DNA of 61,817 bases from Bacteroidales bacterium. Its GTDB lineage: Bacteria > Bacteroidota > Bacteroidia > Bacteroidales > UBA932. Positions 25,172 through 33,707 of the stretch are shown piece by piece. Where the stretch lies: NCBI GenBank assembly GCA_017451395.1, contig JAFSPR010000033.1:1-61817 (forward strand), in the 5' to 3' direction. The stretch's first letter is position 1, and each line of letters opens with the position of its first letter. The notes under the pieces were generated by a model. The model searched no databases. It had not been told where the DNA came from and worked only from the letters and a program-made list of their open reading frames with translations. Made by a program: the position numbers and the translations under genes.

Positions 25172-27136
25172 TTATTTGAACCGTACGCGGGAGCGGATGT
25201 CCAGGGGGACCTGGCGGGCGTCCACGTACTGCCACTCGTCTATCATATAGCCGCCGTGGCGCTTGATGTTTTCCTCAATGGCCTCCATAATGCCAAGGCG
25301 GTAAAAGAGGTCCTCCGTTGACGCGAAATCGTATTCAGGATGGCCCTGGAGGCTGACAAAAAGGGTGTCGATGCAAAGGTTGCACTGCGCGATGCCCTCC
25401 ATTACCTTTTCTACTGGAACGGTGATTTCTTTTGGCTCTGCGTCCGTGGAAGTATCTACGCTCACCATATCTTCCTCTATCTCCTGCTCAATTTCCTGAT
25501 CCGGAAACTTCTCATAGCCGTCAAAGATATCGGGGTCGTCGTATTTCTCCTCAAAATCGTCGTACTCCTCAAAGCCGCCGGGGTCTTCCGCGCCTATTGA
25601 TTCCAGTTCTTCAGATGACGGCAGCCTTACAAGCCCGCCAGTTGCGGCGTTCAGCAGCTGGATGAACATATAGACCCGCTGGAGGCCCACCATCGGCATA
25701 AGGGAATAGGTCTTGTCATCTTCCAGGATGAAGATTACTGTGCCGCGGATCTCCTGGGCCTGCCCGTAAATAAGGGTTCCGGCCATATTGTCCGGAAGAT
25801 CCTTCATATAGCCGTCTTTGTCCACCAGCATGGCAACGTGGCAGCCTTCAAGGGAAAGGGCCTTGGTTATGCGGGAGAGAAGGGGTGAAAAATGCACCAC
25901 GTCAAAACCCCCGGCGTCCACGTTCTGAGCCAGGCGTTCCAGGTCCAGTTCTCTGCCTTCGTCCACGTCCATGGCGTAATAAAAGCCCTGGGGATACACG
26001 GCTATCACGCCCTGGCTGTCTTTTGTGTCCTCATCCTCGGGGTTGACTTTCAGATACTCCTTGAGCCAGAGCTCCTCTATCTCTTCCGCGTGGTTGGAAA
26101 GTTCTCTTGAAACATAGCCGCGGGCCACCTGCTCAAGGGTAAACCGTTCCCTGTCTCCAAGGCGTGCTGCCTGCAGGCTGGCTTTTGCCACTCCTTCCCG
26201 GCCAAGTTCATGCAGGATAACAGACTTGAGCCAAAAACAGTTGCTGTGGCCCATCTCACAGCCTCGCTCAAGCGGCTCCAGGGCCTGGATCAGGTCTTCA
26301 GTATAGCCAAGGTTGCCATAATACAGACACATACCCTTGAGAAAACAGGCGTAGCGGTCGTGATGGGCTATGGCGTAATCCAGACCTTCTGATATTTCCT
26401 TGTGAAGGGCTTCCTGCTCTTCCGGGGAAAGTGCCAGGAAATCCTCCTGGGTCATCTGGGCCTTGAACCTGTGGCAGTTCACGGCTCCGCGGCGGGCTCC
26501 TTCAGCAGCCACCTCACAGGCGCGGGTCCAGTCTCCGGCATTTTTATAAAGAAGGGCAATGGAGAAATAACTCTCCGTATTGCCCCGCTCTACGCTGGCT
26601 TTGAAGAATTTCTCCGCCTCTTCGGGGAGAGTGTCTTCCAGAGCCTCGCCAAGGATCTCATAGTAAAGGGGGTCGCTGCCGGGATTCTTCTCCAGGTGTT
26701 TCTGCAGGATATCGGCAACCAAGGAGGGGTCACACTGAAAGCCATAATCTCCGTACAGGGTGTTTTCCAGAGTCAAAACCTGGGCAAGTTCGCTGCCTGC
26801 CTTATAGGAGGTGTCCATAAGGAAGGCGTGCATCTGGGGCATTGCTTTATCGGCCTCAGTGCGGCCGTCAAAGTACATCTGCGCCAGGGCTGCATTGGCG
26901 TCCTGAACGCCGCTGCTGCCCGCCCAGGTGAGAAGGACTTCGGCCTCTTTGAGACATTTTCCGCCGGGATTCACAAGCGACAGCCATCGGCCATAACCAT
27001 ATGCGGCGTAGGGGTCACTTTCGCTGCAGGCTTTTAGTTTTTCCACCATCTCGGGGGAAAGGCTCTTGACGCGCCAGCCGGTAAGGAAATGCTGGAGGAA
27101 GTTGCGGTCCGGGGTGATTTCAAAGGTCTTCGGCAT
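25172..27136 (-). CDS. Sel1/TPR-like repeat protein of unknown function
   Basis: The 654-residue cytoplasmic protein has no signal peptide. Residues ~40-340 contain Sel1-like repeats (AAYGYGRWLSLVNPGG, DANAALAQMYFDG, ESYFSIALLYKNAGDWTRACEVAAEGARRGAVN, RYACFLKGMCLYYGNLGYTEDLIQALEPLERGCEMGHSN). A second half (~390-650) with mixed alpha/beta character includes an acidic stretch near 510-570 (EEYDDFEEKYDDPDIFD). Sel1 repeats usually mediate protein contacts. It lies between a sodium symporter gene (20 nt upstream) and a TPR/HTH regulator gene (10 nt downstream). The family of the C-terminal half is not recognised. Confidence 0.75.
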   Translation of the reverse strand: MPKTFEITPDRNFLQHFLTGWRVKSLSPEMVEKLKACSESDPYAAYGYGRWLSLVNPGGKCLKEAEVLLTWAGSSGVQDANAALAQMYFDGRTEADKAMPQMHAFLMDTSYKAGSELAQVLTLENTLYGDYGFQCDPSLVADILQKHLEKNPGSDPLYYEILGEALEDTLPEEAEKFFKASVERGNTESYFSIALLYKNAGDWTRACEVAAEGARRGAVNCHRFKAQMTQEDFLALSPEEQEALHKEISEGLDYAIAHHDRYACFLKGMCLYYGNLGYTEDLIQALEPLERGCEMGHSNCFWLKSVILHELGREGVAKASLQAARLGDRERFTLEQVARGYVSRELSNHAEEIEELWLKEYLKVNPEDEDTKDSQGVIAVYPQGFYYAMDVDEGRELDLERLAQNVDAGGFDVVHFSPLLSRITKALSLEGCHVAMLVDKDGYMKDLPDNMAGTLIYGQAQEIRGTVIFILEDDKTYSLMPMVGLQRVYMFIQLLNAATGGLVRLPSSEELESIGAEDPGGFEEYDDFEEKYDDPDIFDGYEKFPDQEIEQEIEEDMVSVDTSTDAEPKEITVPVEKVMEGIAQCNLCIDTLFVSLQGHPEYDFASTEDLFYRLGIMEAIEENIKRHGGYMIDEWQYVDARQVPLDIRSRVRFK

Positions 27137-27156
27137 ATAAAGAGTATTCTTGGTTT

Positions 27157-28467
27157 TTAGCGTTTAAGTAGCCGGAGGCCGGCCATAGTGAGGAGGGCGT
27201 TGATGGGGAGAATCTCGTAGGAGAAGTGGTAGCCGTGGAACCAGGCCACGGAGTTAAGGTCCAGTACAAGGCAGATCAGAGGGGCCAGTATGGCCACTAC
27301 GGGCACCCACTTGTCACGCACCTTTGTTTTGCAGCAGAGGCCGAAGGCGAACAGGCCCAGGATGGGCCCGTAGGTGTAGCTTGCCAGGCGGTACACGGCG
27401 TCAATGACGCTTGTGGAATTGAGGGCGGCAAAGACAAGGATGCACGCGGCCATAATGACGGCCATGGCGGTATGGACAAGCGTTCTACGGTTATCGTTCC
27501 TCAATATGTCAACGGTGAAGGACGTGGTGAGCGCCGTGAGCGCGGAACCTCCTGCGGGGAACCCTGCCATTACAAGGCCGATAATGAAAAGTGCCGCCAC
27601 AAGGCCTCCTGCGGGCATAAGACCGCTCCAGGCCACTGTGGGGAACAGTTCATCCGAGCGTTCCACGGTAAGGCCGTGAAGCCCGGCGAACTGATAGAGG
27701 TATACTCCTAGAAGAAGGAACAGCGCAATCACAACCGTCTGCATCAGGGAGGACACAATGAGGTTCTTCTGAGAGTCTTTTACGTTTTTGCAGGCAAGGG
27801 TTCTCTGCATCATGTCCTGGTCAAGACCAGTGGTTCCCACAACCACAAAGAGGCCGCCAAGAAGTTGTTTCCAGAAAAACTGAGGGTGATTTATGTCGTC
27901 AAAGTAGAACACCCGCATAAGGGATGTGTCCGGCTTTCCAACCTCATGGCCGATAAGCACGAGGCAAAGGATAACCGCCAGGAGCATGGACACGGTTTTC
28001 ACTATATCAAGGCCGATAACAGCCTTGACACCCCCGCGCACCGTATAAAGCCACTCCAGAAGCACCACTACAAGCACCGTCACCCAGAACGGAATGCCTG
28101 CAGGGCCCGCCAGAAGAAGCTGAAGCGTTGCAATCATAAGGAACAGCCTCACGGATGCTCCCAGCATCTTGGAAACAAAGAAAAACCACGCGCCGGTCCT
28201 GTGGGAACTCACGCCGAACCGCTTGTCAAGGTACTCGTAGACAGACACCACTCCAAGGCGGAAATACAGCGGCGTAAGGACAAAGGCAATGACAAGGTAC
28301 CCAAGGAAAAAGCCGATGCACATCTGGAGATACCCAAAGCCTATGTTCCCCACCATTCCGGGCACGGAAACAAACGTGACGCCGGACAGGCAGGAGCCGA
28401 TCATAGCGATGGCAACCTTCCACCATGCGGTGGACCGGGTTGCGTAGAAATCCTTATTCCTGGCCAT
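27157..28467 (-). CDS. Sodium:solute symporter (SSS family)
   Basis: The 436-residue, roughly 12-13-helix importer starts at MARNKDFYATRSTAWWKV. This start lies 14 nt inside the end of the LytTR gene, so translation may be coupled. SSS features are SCLSGVTFVSVPGMVGNIGFGYLQM near residues 27-50, the TGLDQDMMQRTLACKN sodium-site region near 215 and GFPAGGSALTALTTSF near 300. It is shorter than many SSS members but ends after a last helix. The substrate cannot be told. It shares an operon with LytTR and TPR/HTH regulators. Confidence 0.88.
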   Translation of the reverse strand: MARNKDFYATRSTAWWKVAIAMIGSCLSGVTFVSVPGMVGNIGFGYLQMCIGFFLGYLVIAFVLTPLYFRLGVVSVYEYLDKRFGVSSHRTGAWFFFVSKMLGASVRLFLMIATLQLLLAGPAGIPFWVTVLVVVLLEWLYTVRGGVKAVIGLDIVKTVSMLLAVILCLVLIGHEVGKPDTSLMRVFYFDDINHPQFFWKQLLGGLFVVVGTTGLDQDMMQRTLACKNVKDSQKNLIVSSLMQTVVIALFLLLGVYLYQFAGLHGLTVERSDELFPTVAWSGLMPAGGLVAALFIIGLVMAGFPAGGSALTALTTSFTVDILRNDNRRTLVHTAMAVIMAACILVFAALNSTSVIDAVYRLASYTYGPILGLFAFGLCCKTKVRDKWVPVVAILAPLICLVLDLNSVAWFHGYHFSYEILPINALLTMAGLRLLKR

Positions 28468-29233
28468 TAAGGTTATTCTTATGGGACCTGCCGATAGGAA
28501 TGGGCTTGTCCACACCAAGCAGTTTTACGCTTACCGCCGTCCGTTTTTCTATCCTCCATACGGGGACTATGTAGGAGCGGTGAATGCGTGCGAATTTCCC
28601 TTCCGGGAGTTCCTCAAGAACGTCCTTGAGGGGTTTTTGGGTGACTACGTCGTCGCGGTGGTCAAGGTGGAAGCAGGCGTAGTTGTTGCGCCCTTCAATA
28701 TACTGGATGGCGCTTACGGGGATGTGGATGGTCTTGTATTCCGACTTCACCAGGATGTCGTCGTCCCTGACCACTTCCTCTGCGCGGGTGCGGACGGCAT
28801 CCTCGCTTTCCTGGCGGGTTTGATCGGCCTCATTCCTGGCCGACAGGCGGTCTGCCTTGGCGGAGAGCATACCCACGGGAATGCCGTAGGACACCACCGC
28901 GGTGAGCATTATCCACATTGCGCGGATATGCGGGGCAAGGCCGGTTCCATACTCCGGATTACGCGGGAATTCAACCGGCGTAAGGGACATAAGGAAGGTG
29001 GCGGCAGCCGTCAGGAACAGGACGCCAAGCACCGTGAAATAGCCTTTTTTGCCGTCCAGAAGGACGGGGCCCAGGGCTTTTCGGCAAAGGAAAAACACAA
29101 GGTACAGCCAGCCTATGTACAGCAGCACATAACTGGAGTGCCACTGCACCCAGTCCCCTATTGGAAAGAGAAACATCATCAACGGCATCAGGATGACGCC
29201 GAAGATGATGTCTAACCAGGCGATAGTTTTCAC
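28454..29233 (-). CDS. Membrane LytTR-type DNA-binding regulator
   Basis: The 259-residue protein has four N-terminal membrane helices (residues ~5-120: LDIIFGVILMPLMMFLF, YVLLYIGWLYLVFFLC, YFTVLGVLFLTAAATFL, IMLTAVVSYGIPVGM). A short helical linker follows, then a LytTR DNA-binding domain ~160-255 (YKTIHIPVSAIQYIEGRNNYACFHL, GKFARIHRSYIVPVWRIEKR, PIPIGRSHKNNL). It has no receiver domain, so the membrane part is the likely sensor. It begins 3 nt after the TPR lipoprotein gene and overlaps the symporter start by 14 nt, making it part of the same operon. Confidence 0.9.
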   Translation of the reverse strand: MKTIAWLDIIFGVILMPLMMFLFPIGDWVQWHSSYVLLYIGWLYLVFFLCRKALGPVLLDGKKGYFTVLGVLFLTAAATFLMSLTPVEFPRNPEYGTGLAPHIRAMWIMLTAVVSYGIPVGMLSAKADRLSARNEADQTRQESEDAVRTRAEEVVRDDDILVKSEYKTIHIPVSAIQYIEGRNNYACFHLDHRDDVVTQKPLKDVLEELPEGKFARIHRSYIVPVWRIEKRTAVSVKLLGVDKPIPIGRSHKNNLNGQE

Positions 29234-29236
29234 GGT

Positions 29237-30874
29237 TTAGAAATCGTAACCGGCAAACTCGATGTCCTTGGGGGCCCTTGCCTTTAGGTCGGCATTGCGG
29301 AAGGCCTTCTCAAGGTTCTTCTTCACGCCTTCTGCGTCTCCCTGACGGGCGCTGATGATGGCCTTGAGGTACCACACCTTGGGATCTCCGCAGTGGGCGG
29401 TCTTGAGGGCCTTGTCAAGTTCATCCACAAGGATGAGGGAAAGGACGGAATTGTGGCAGCAGCCCTTGGGGTCCTTCAGGACCTGGACGGCTTCCTCGTA
29501 CTGGCCGGTGAGGATAAGGACGATACCAAGGTTCTCCTTTGCCTCGGGGGAGGTGGACTTGCGGAAGCAGTCTTCTGCGGTCTCAAGGTCATCCTTGCGG
29601 AGGGCCAGGACGCCGATTGCGTTCACAACGTCGTCGTCACCGCTCTGAACCTTTGCAAGTTCTTTCTCTGCGGCGGCGTTCTTACCCTGCTGGAGATAGA
29701 GGGCTGCAAGGTTGTACTGGGCGCGGTCACTGCCGAATTTGTCTATGGCCTTGCGGTATACGCTTTCCTTCTGGGCGGGATCCTTCACGACGGATGCGAC
29801 GCGGAGGAGGGCTTCCTCGTCAAGGGCGTTCTCGTTATTTGCGAGAAGTTCCACAAGTTCATCGTTGGTGTAGTTCTTATACTCCACGTTTGCGATGAGG
29901 CGCGCGCGGCGGAGTTCAGGAAGAACCTCTCCCTTGAGGGCGGTGTACACCTGGGACATATTCTTGATCTCGTTTTCACGCACTGCAGGGTCCGAGTACA
30001 TTGAAAGGACGCGGAGGATGAGGTCCTTGTCCTCGATGTTGCTCTCGGAGACAAGTTGCTGGAAGCCTTCCCAGTCTTCACCTACGCTCTTTACCTCGGG
30101 GGCCGATGCATCCGTGCCCTTGGTAACCTTGTTCCAGGCCTTGAGGGCGCTGTCGCCGCGGTTGCCGGAGAGTTTGTTGTTGAGGTCTGCGCCGCCTTCG
30201 GGGGAAGCGTAGGCCACGATTTCGGTGCTGGTGACGGTTGAGCGTTCATCGGCCTGGACAGCCTCCAGGGCGGCCACGAAGTCCTTCACGGAATTTCCCT
30301 TGAGTTCAGAACCGCGGACCTCGCTGCTGTTCACCAGGTACTTGATCTGGCCCTCGGTGGTGCTGGAAAGGGTTTCCTGATAATTATCGGCCTTGAAGGC
30401 AACGTTACCGGTGCGCTTTACAAGCATATAGGTGGTGTTGGCGCCGTCGGCCACTTTCTTGGAGGGGAGGTCTATGACCTTCTTGCCGGCGTATACCTTG
30501 CCGCGGAGTTCAAGATAACTCTTCTCCATACCCTCAACGTACTCGAAGTGAACTTTTTCCGTCACTTTCTGGCCGTCGGAGGAAACTACCTTGAAGTTGT
30601 CCTTCACGTCTTCGCCCTGATACTTGAAGGGCTTCATTGCGGCCTCACCGCCTTCATAGACGATGACGGGGGTTACCTCCAGGATGACCTTGGAGTTGAA
30701 ATAATCCTTGGGGTAGGTTACGGAAACGGTGGCGTCAATGTTGCCGTTAACCACCTCCAGAACCTCCGGGGTGCATTCTACGGTAACGTTTTCGGCCATC
30801 TTGGCCATCTTTTCCGGGGATGCGCAGGCTGCCGCCAGGGCTGCTGCTGCAAGAAAAACTGAAATCTTTTTCAT
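29237..30874 (-). CDS. TPR lipoprotein with OmpA-like segment
   Basis: The 545-residue envelope lipoprotein starts at MKKISVFLAAAALAAAC (Cys17); an ATG 60 nt upstream would ruin the signal. After an N-terminal beta-rich domain (VEVVNGNIDATVSVTYPKDYF region) comes an OmpA-like stretch near 195-240 (TEIVAYASPEGGADLNNKLSGNRGDSA). TPR repeats follow (AQYNLAALYLQQGKNAAAEKELAKVQ, LGIVLILTGQYEEAVQVLKD). Such proteins are conserved in Bacteroidales; they probably sit in the outer membrane and contact peptidoglycan. It leads the five-gene minus-strand run with LytTR, symporter, Sel1-like and TPR/HTH genes. Confidence 0.82.
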   Translation of the reverse strand: MKKISVFLAAAALAAACASPEKMAKMAENVTVECTPEVLEVVNGNIDATVSVTYPKDYFNSKVILEVTPVIVYEGGEAAMKPFKYQGEDVKDNFKVVSSDGQKVTEKVHFEYVEGMEKSYLELRGKVYAGKKVIDLPSKKVADGANTTYMLVKRTGNVAFKADNYQETLSSTTEGQIKYLVNSSEVRGSELKGNSVKDFVAALEAVQADERSTVTSTEIVAYASPEGGADLNNKLSGNRGDSALKAWNKVTKGTDASAPEVKSVGEDWEGFQQLVSESNIEDKDLILRVLSMYSDPAVRENEIKNMSQVYTALKGEVLPELRRARLIANVEYKNYTNDELVELLANNENALDEEALLRVASVVKDPAQKESVYRKAIDKFGSDRAQYNLAALYLQQGKNAAAEKELAKVQSGDDDVVNAIGVLALRKDDLETAEDCFRKSTSPEAKENLGIVLILTGQYEEAVQVLKDPKGCCHNSVLSLILVDELDKALKTAHCGDPKVWYLKAIISARQGDAEGVKKNLEKAFRNADLKARAPKDIEFAGYDF

Positions 30875-30920
30875 ATTTGTGGTTAAAGTTTTGTTCCTAG
30901 TGTACAAATATAATAAAAAA

Positions 30921-30944
30921 ACGGCGTGCCGCAAAGCACGCCGT
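30921..30944 (-). terminator. Terminator of the secG transcript
   Basis: A perfect 9-bp stem (ACGGCGTGC/GCACGCCGT) with a 6-nt loop is followed on the minus strand by seven T. It lies 26 nt past the secG stop. Confidence 0.9.
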
Positions 30945-30970
30945 CTGATTTCACTTTTTGATTTCCTTGA

Positions 30971-31330
30971 TTACTGTTCAGGATTCTCTTCAGGATTTTC
31001 CTGGGTTACAGGGAACTCTGCGGCTGCGGCCTCTTCCTCAGTATCGGCCTGGTTGAGGATCTCTGTGGAGATGGCGTCGTTGGCGCCGCGCTGGGTGCCA
31101 CCACGGGCGACGAACACGGTGATGATTGAGAGCACCAGGATGAAGGCTACCAGGTACCAGGTGGCCTTTTCAAGGATGGTTGCTGTCTGGCGTACGCCAA
31201 GAGTCTGGTTTGCGGAAGTGAAGTTGGTTGCAAGGCCGCCGTCCTTGCCGTTCTGAAGGAGGACGACTGCAATCAGGAGAATGGCTGCTACGATGATAAG
31301 GACAACCAAAACTGTAAATGCTGCGTTCAT
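30971..31330 (-). CDS. secG: Preprotein translocase subunit SecG
   Basis: The small SecYEG subunit has two membrane helices. The 119 residues start MNAAFTVLVVLIIVAAILLIAVVLLQNGKDGGLATNF, with the family LLQNGKDGG motif, followed by a second helix (~55-80, ATWYLVAFILVLSIITVFVARGG). The Gln/Glu-rich tail (residues 95-119) is typical in Bacteroidales. It ends a minus-strand set with sigma-54 activator, lptE and a TPR protein, 13 nt after the TPR gene, and is closed by a strong terminator. Confidence 0.95.
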   Translation of the reverse strand: MNAAFTVLVVLIIVAAILLIAVVLLQNGKDGGLATNFTSANQTLGVRQTATILEKATWYLVAFILVLSIITVFVARGGTQRGANDAISTEILNQADTEEEAAAAEFPVTQENPEENPEQ

Positions 31331-31343
31331 ATCTTGTTACTTT

Positions 31344-31928
31344 TTATGTCAGTTGGTCAATAAGGGATGCAAAGTAAGCACTTTTTTCCGGAAATTCCAA
31401 AATCAGACGGGAATAAATGCGTCTGGCCTCCTCTAATCGGCCCTGTTCCGCGAAAATCCGGGCAAGAGTCTCTGTAGCAAAGCGCTCCGCGATGTCAGAT
31501 GTGTCTGACTCATCACCGGCGGTGGAGGAGGACTTGAAGGCAAAGCGGCTGAAGATGTTGTCACCGCCTTCCTTCACGTTGTCGTATTGCGCCTGGGAGA
31601 AGTAGTCTCCTCCAACTACCCTCACCTGGCGCTCCCCTTCATTTTGGGCCGATACCGGCTCCATAAACGAGGCCAGAAGCGCACCGAGGTCCTTGTCGGA
31701 GCAGTCGATCTCACGCGCGCCGTACGCCAGGGAAGCCATTGCGCGGCGGTTCTGGACATAAAGGGCGCTCATCGCGTACTGCTTTTCTCCCCAACTGTCT
31801 CCGCCGACCCTGGACATACGGCGGGCAAGTTCCACGTGGGCGGCGCCGTACCAGGGATAGAGGTTGACCACTCCGGTAAGTTCGTCAAGGGTGAGGCTCC
31901 GGAGGTTTATGTAAGAAGAGGCTACCAT
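31344..31928 (-). CDS. TPR-containing conserved protein between lptE and secG
   Basis: The 194-residue protein has no signal peptide. The N-terminus (LTLDELTGVVNLYPWYGAAHVELARRM) and the C-terminal TPR-like pair (LARIFAEQGRLEEARRIYSRLILEFPEKSAYFASLIDQL) are characteristic. The middle is polar. It is conserved next to lptE and secG in many Bacteroidales, suggesting an envelope-biogenesis role, but its function is not known to me. Its start overlaps the lptE stop by 7 nt. Confidence 0.8.
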   Translation of the reverse strand: MVASSYINLRSLTLDELTGVVNLYPWYGAAHVELARRMSRVGGDSWGEKQYAMSALYVQNRRAMASLAYGAREIDCSDKDLGALLASFMEPVSAQNEGERQVRVVGGDYFSQAQYDNVKEGGDNIFSRFAFKSSSTAGDESDTSDIAERFATETLARIFAEQGRLEEARRIYSRLILEFPEKSAYFASLIDQLT

Positions 31929-32419
31929 TGGGCTACTGTTGCATTGAAAATATCTTCCACCAGTTTCTCTATGATGGTTTCGCAGAGACCGGACTCCACG
32001 GCGTCAAGGGACAGCGTGGCGTCAAAGTCTTCGTAGGCGGAGTAATTGTTTGAAACGTCGTCTTCCGGGTATTTCTTGTTGGAGAACTCTACCTTCACGG
32101 TTACCGTGAGACGGTTCTGGGAGGCCATTTCATTGGCGGTAACGGCCGTTGCCTTCACGTCATAACCGGTTACGGTGCAAACCAGTTCAAGGTCTCCGTC
32201 TACGTCCACCTCCTCAAGGCGGGTTAGTTTGCGGTATTTCTCCTTAAGGGCTTCCGTAAGGTCATTGGAAAGGGAAGGATTCACCCTGAGGGCGGTGTAT
32301 TCCACATAGGGGATGGTTATGGTCTTCACGTCCGGCTGGATGGAAGTACCGGAGAAGGAGTAGATTCCGCAGGAGGAAACCAGGACGGCAATGACTATGT
32401 ATGAAAGCAGTTTTCTCAT
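31922..32419 (-). CDS. lptE: LPS assembly lipoprotein LptE
   Basis: This outer-membrane lipoprotein plugs the LptD barrel that inserts lipopolysaccharide. The 165 residues have a lipobox Cys17 (LVSSC) followed by GIYSFSGTSIQPDVKTITIPYVE, the recognisable Bacteroidota LptE opening, and an LptE alpha/beta fold (SNDLTEALKEKYRKLTRL, GDLELVCTVTGYDVKA). It overlaps the upstream sigma-54 activator gene by 4 nt and the downstream TPR gene by 7 nt, so translation is coupled. Confidence 0.9.
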   Translation of the reverse strand: MRKLLSYIVIAVLVSSCGIYSFSGTSIQPDVKTITIPYVEYTALRVNPSLSNDLTEALKEKYRKLTRLEEVDVDGDLELVCTVTGYDVKATAVTANEMASQNRLTVTVKVEFSNKKYPEDDVSNNYSAYEDFDATLSLDAVESGLCETIIEKLVEDIFNATVAQW

Positions 32420-33618
32420 TTCTTACGGAATTCATCGGGGAGTTTACGGTAAAGGGTGCGCTCGCTCATTCCAAGTTCCTCGGCGGCCTTCTTGCGGTTG
32501 CCGTGGTACTTCTCAAGGGCCTGGCGGATGAGTTCCTCCTCCGTGCGACGAACACTTAAAGAATGTTCCACGGCGGGCTGTTCTTCGGGCTGGATATCCT
32601 CCTGCTCCTGCCATTCGGCATCTTCCACGGGGGACGACACCGGCTGGGGGAGAGGGAGTTCCCGGCGGTCCATACGGGCCTTGAGGGCATCCACTTCCTG
32701 TTTTATGTCAAGGATGGCCTTGAAGATGGCCTGGCGTTCATCGGCATTGAAGGCGCTGCCCTGGGCCTGACGGGCCGCCCCGGCGTCATAGAGCACGGGG
32801 ATGGGCTCTCCTTCCTCCAGGGGCATAAACGGCTGCAGTTCCGCGGCCGATAATTCTATGCGCTGGAGGGTAGGGGTGACCTTTGTGGAAAGTTGCGCCG
32901 TAAGGCTCTGGGTAAATCCCTGGAGCTGGCGGATGTTGCCCGGCCAGCGGTACTGCTCAAGAAGGCGTATGGCCTCCGGCTTCAGGCTTATCTTGCACAT
33001 TCCGTACACCTCCGAGAAATCAGAGGTGAACTTGCGGAACAGAAGATAGATGTCGCCTCGGCGGTCACGGAGCGGGGGAATGCGTATCTGGGCTGCCGAC
33101 AGACGGAAGTAAAGGTCTTCCCTGAACTTGCCGCTCTTTACGGCCTCGTAAAGGTTGACGTTGGTGGCGGCCACAATGCGGACATCAGTATGCTCCACCT
33201 TGTTGGAACCAACCTTGCGGTATTCTCCGCTCTGGAGGACGCGAAGAAGCAGCGCCTGGCTCTCCAGGGGGAGTTCCGCAATCTCGTCAAGGAAAAGGGT
33301 GCCGTGATCGGCCTCTTCAAAATAGCCCTTGCGGGTATCCGTTGCACCGGTGAAGGAACCCTTCACGTGGCCGAATAGTTCGGAATTCACAAGTTCCTTG
33401 GGAAGGGCGCCGCAGTTCACCACGAAGAACTGGCCCTGCTTCCTGGAGGAGAACTGATGGATGATGCGGGCAAAACTCTCCTTGCCCACGCCGCTCTCTC
33501 CCTGGATGAGCACGCTGAGGCCGGTTGGAGCGAATTTCACAGCCGTCTCAAGGGCGTCGTTCAGGGAAGGATCGTTGCCGATTATATCGTATTTGTTTTT
33601 TAGTGCCTGTAAGTCCAT
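32416..33618 (-). CDS. Sigma-54-dependent transcriptional activator without receiver domain
   Basis: The 400-residue protein starts MDLQALKNKYDIIGNDPSL; an ATG at 33669 would add 17 residues with no counterpart. The AAA+ domain (~15-245) has Walker A GESGVGKES, GSFTGA where GAFTGA is usual, Walker B GTLFLDEIAELP and the arginine region VRIVAATN. A Pro/Gln-rich linker follows and a Fis-type HTH ends the protein (LIRQALEKYHGNRKKAAEELGMSERTLYRKL). No N-terminal sensor exists, so activity may be set by level or partners. It is translationally coupled to lptE. The Ala-to-Ser change in the sigma-54 contact loop is notable but seen in other activators. Confidence 0.92.
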   Translation of the reverse strand: MDLQALKNKYDIIGNDPSLNDALETAVKFAPTGLSVLIQGESGVGKESFARIIHQFSSRKQGQFFVVNCGALPKELVNSELFGHVKGSFTGATDTRKGYFEEADHGTLFLDEIAELPLESQALLLRVLQSGEYRKVGSNKVEHTDVRIVAATNVNLYEAVKSGKFREDLYFRLSAAQIRIPPLRDRRGDIYLLFRKFTSDFSEVYGMCKISLKPEAIRLLEQYRWPGNIRQLQGFTQSLTAQLSTKVTPTLQRIELSAAELQPFMPLEEGEPIPVLYDAGAARQAQGSAFNADERQAIFKAILDIKQEVDALKARMDRRELPLPQPVSSPVEDAEWQEQEDIQPEEQPAVEHSLSVRRTEEELIRQALEKYHGNRKKAAEELGMSERTLYRKLPDEFRKK

Positions 33619-33658
33619 AATGTAATAGCCTACAAAAATACTAAAAATTTCCGAAAAA

Positions 33659-33689
33659 AAGGCCGGCACCCTTCTGAGGTACCGGCCTT
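33659..33689 (-). terminator. Terminator of the tonB gene
   Basis: An 8-bp GC-rich stem (AAGGCCGG/CCGGCCTT), extended by ACC/GGT, is followed on the minus strand by seven T. It lies 18 nt past the tonB stop and just before the sigma-54 activator start. Confidence 0.9.
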
Positions 33690-33707
33690 AAAATCTTGGA
33701 AGTCCTT

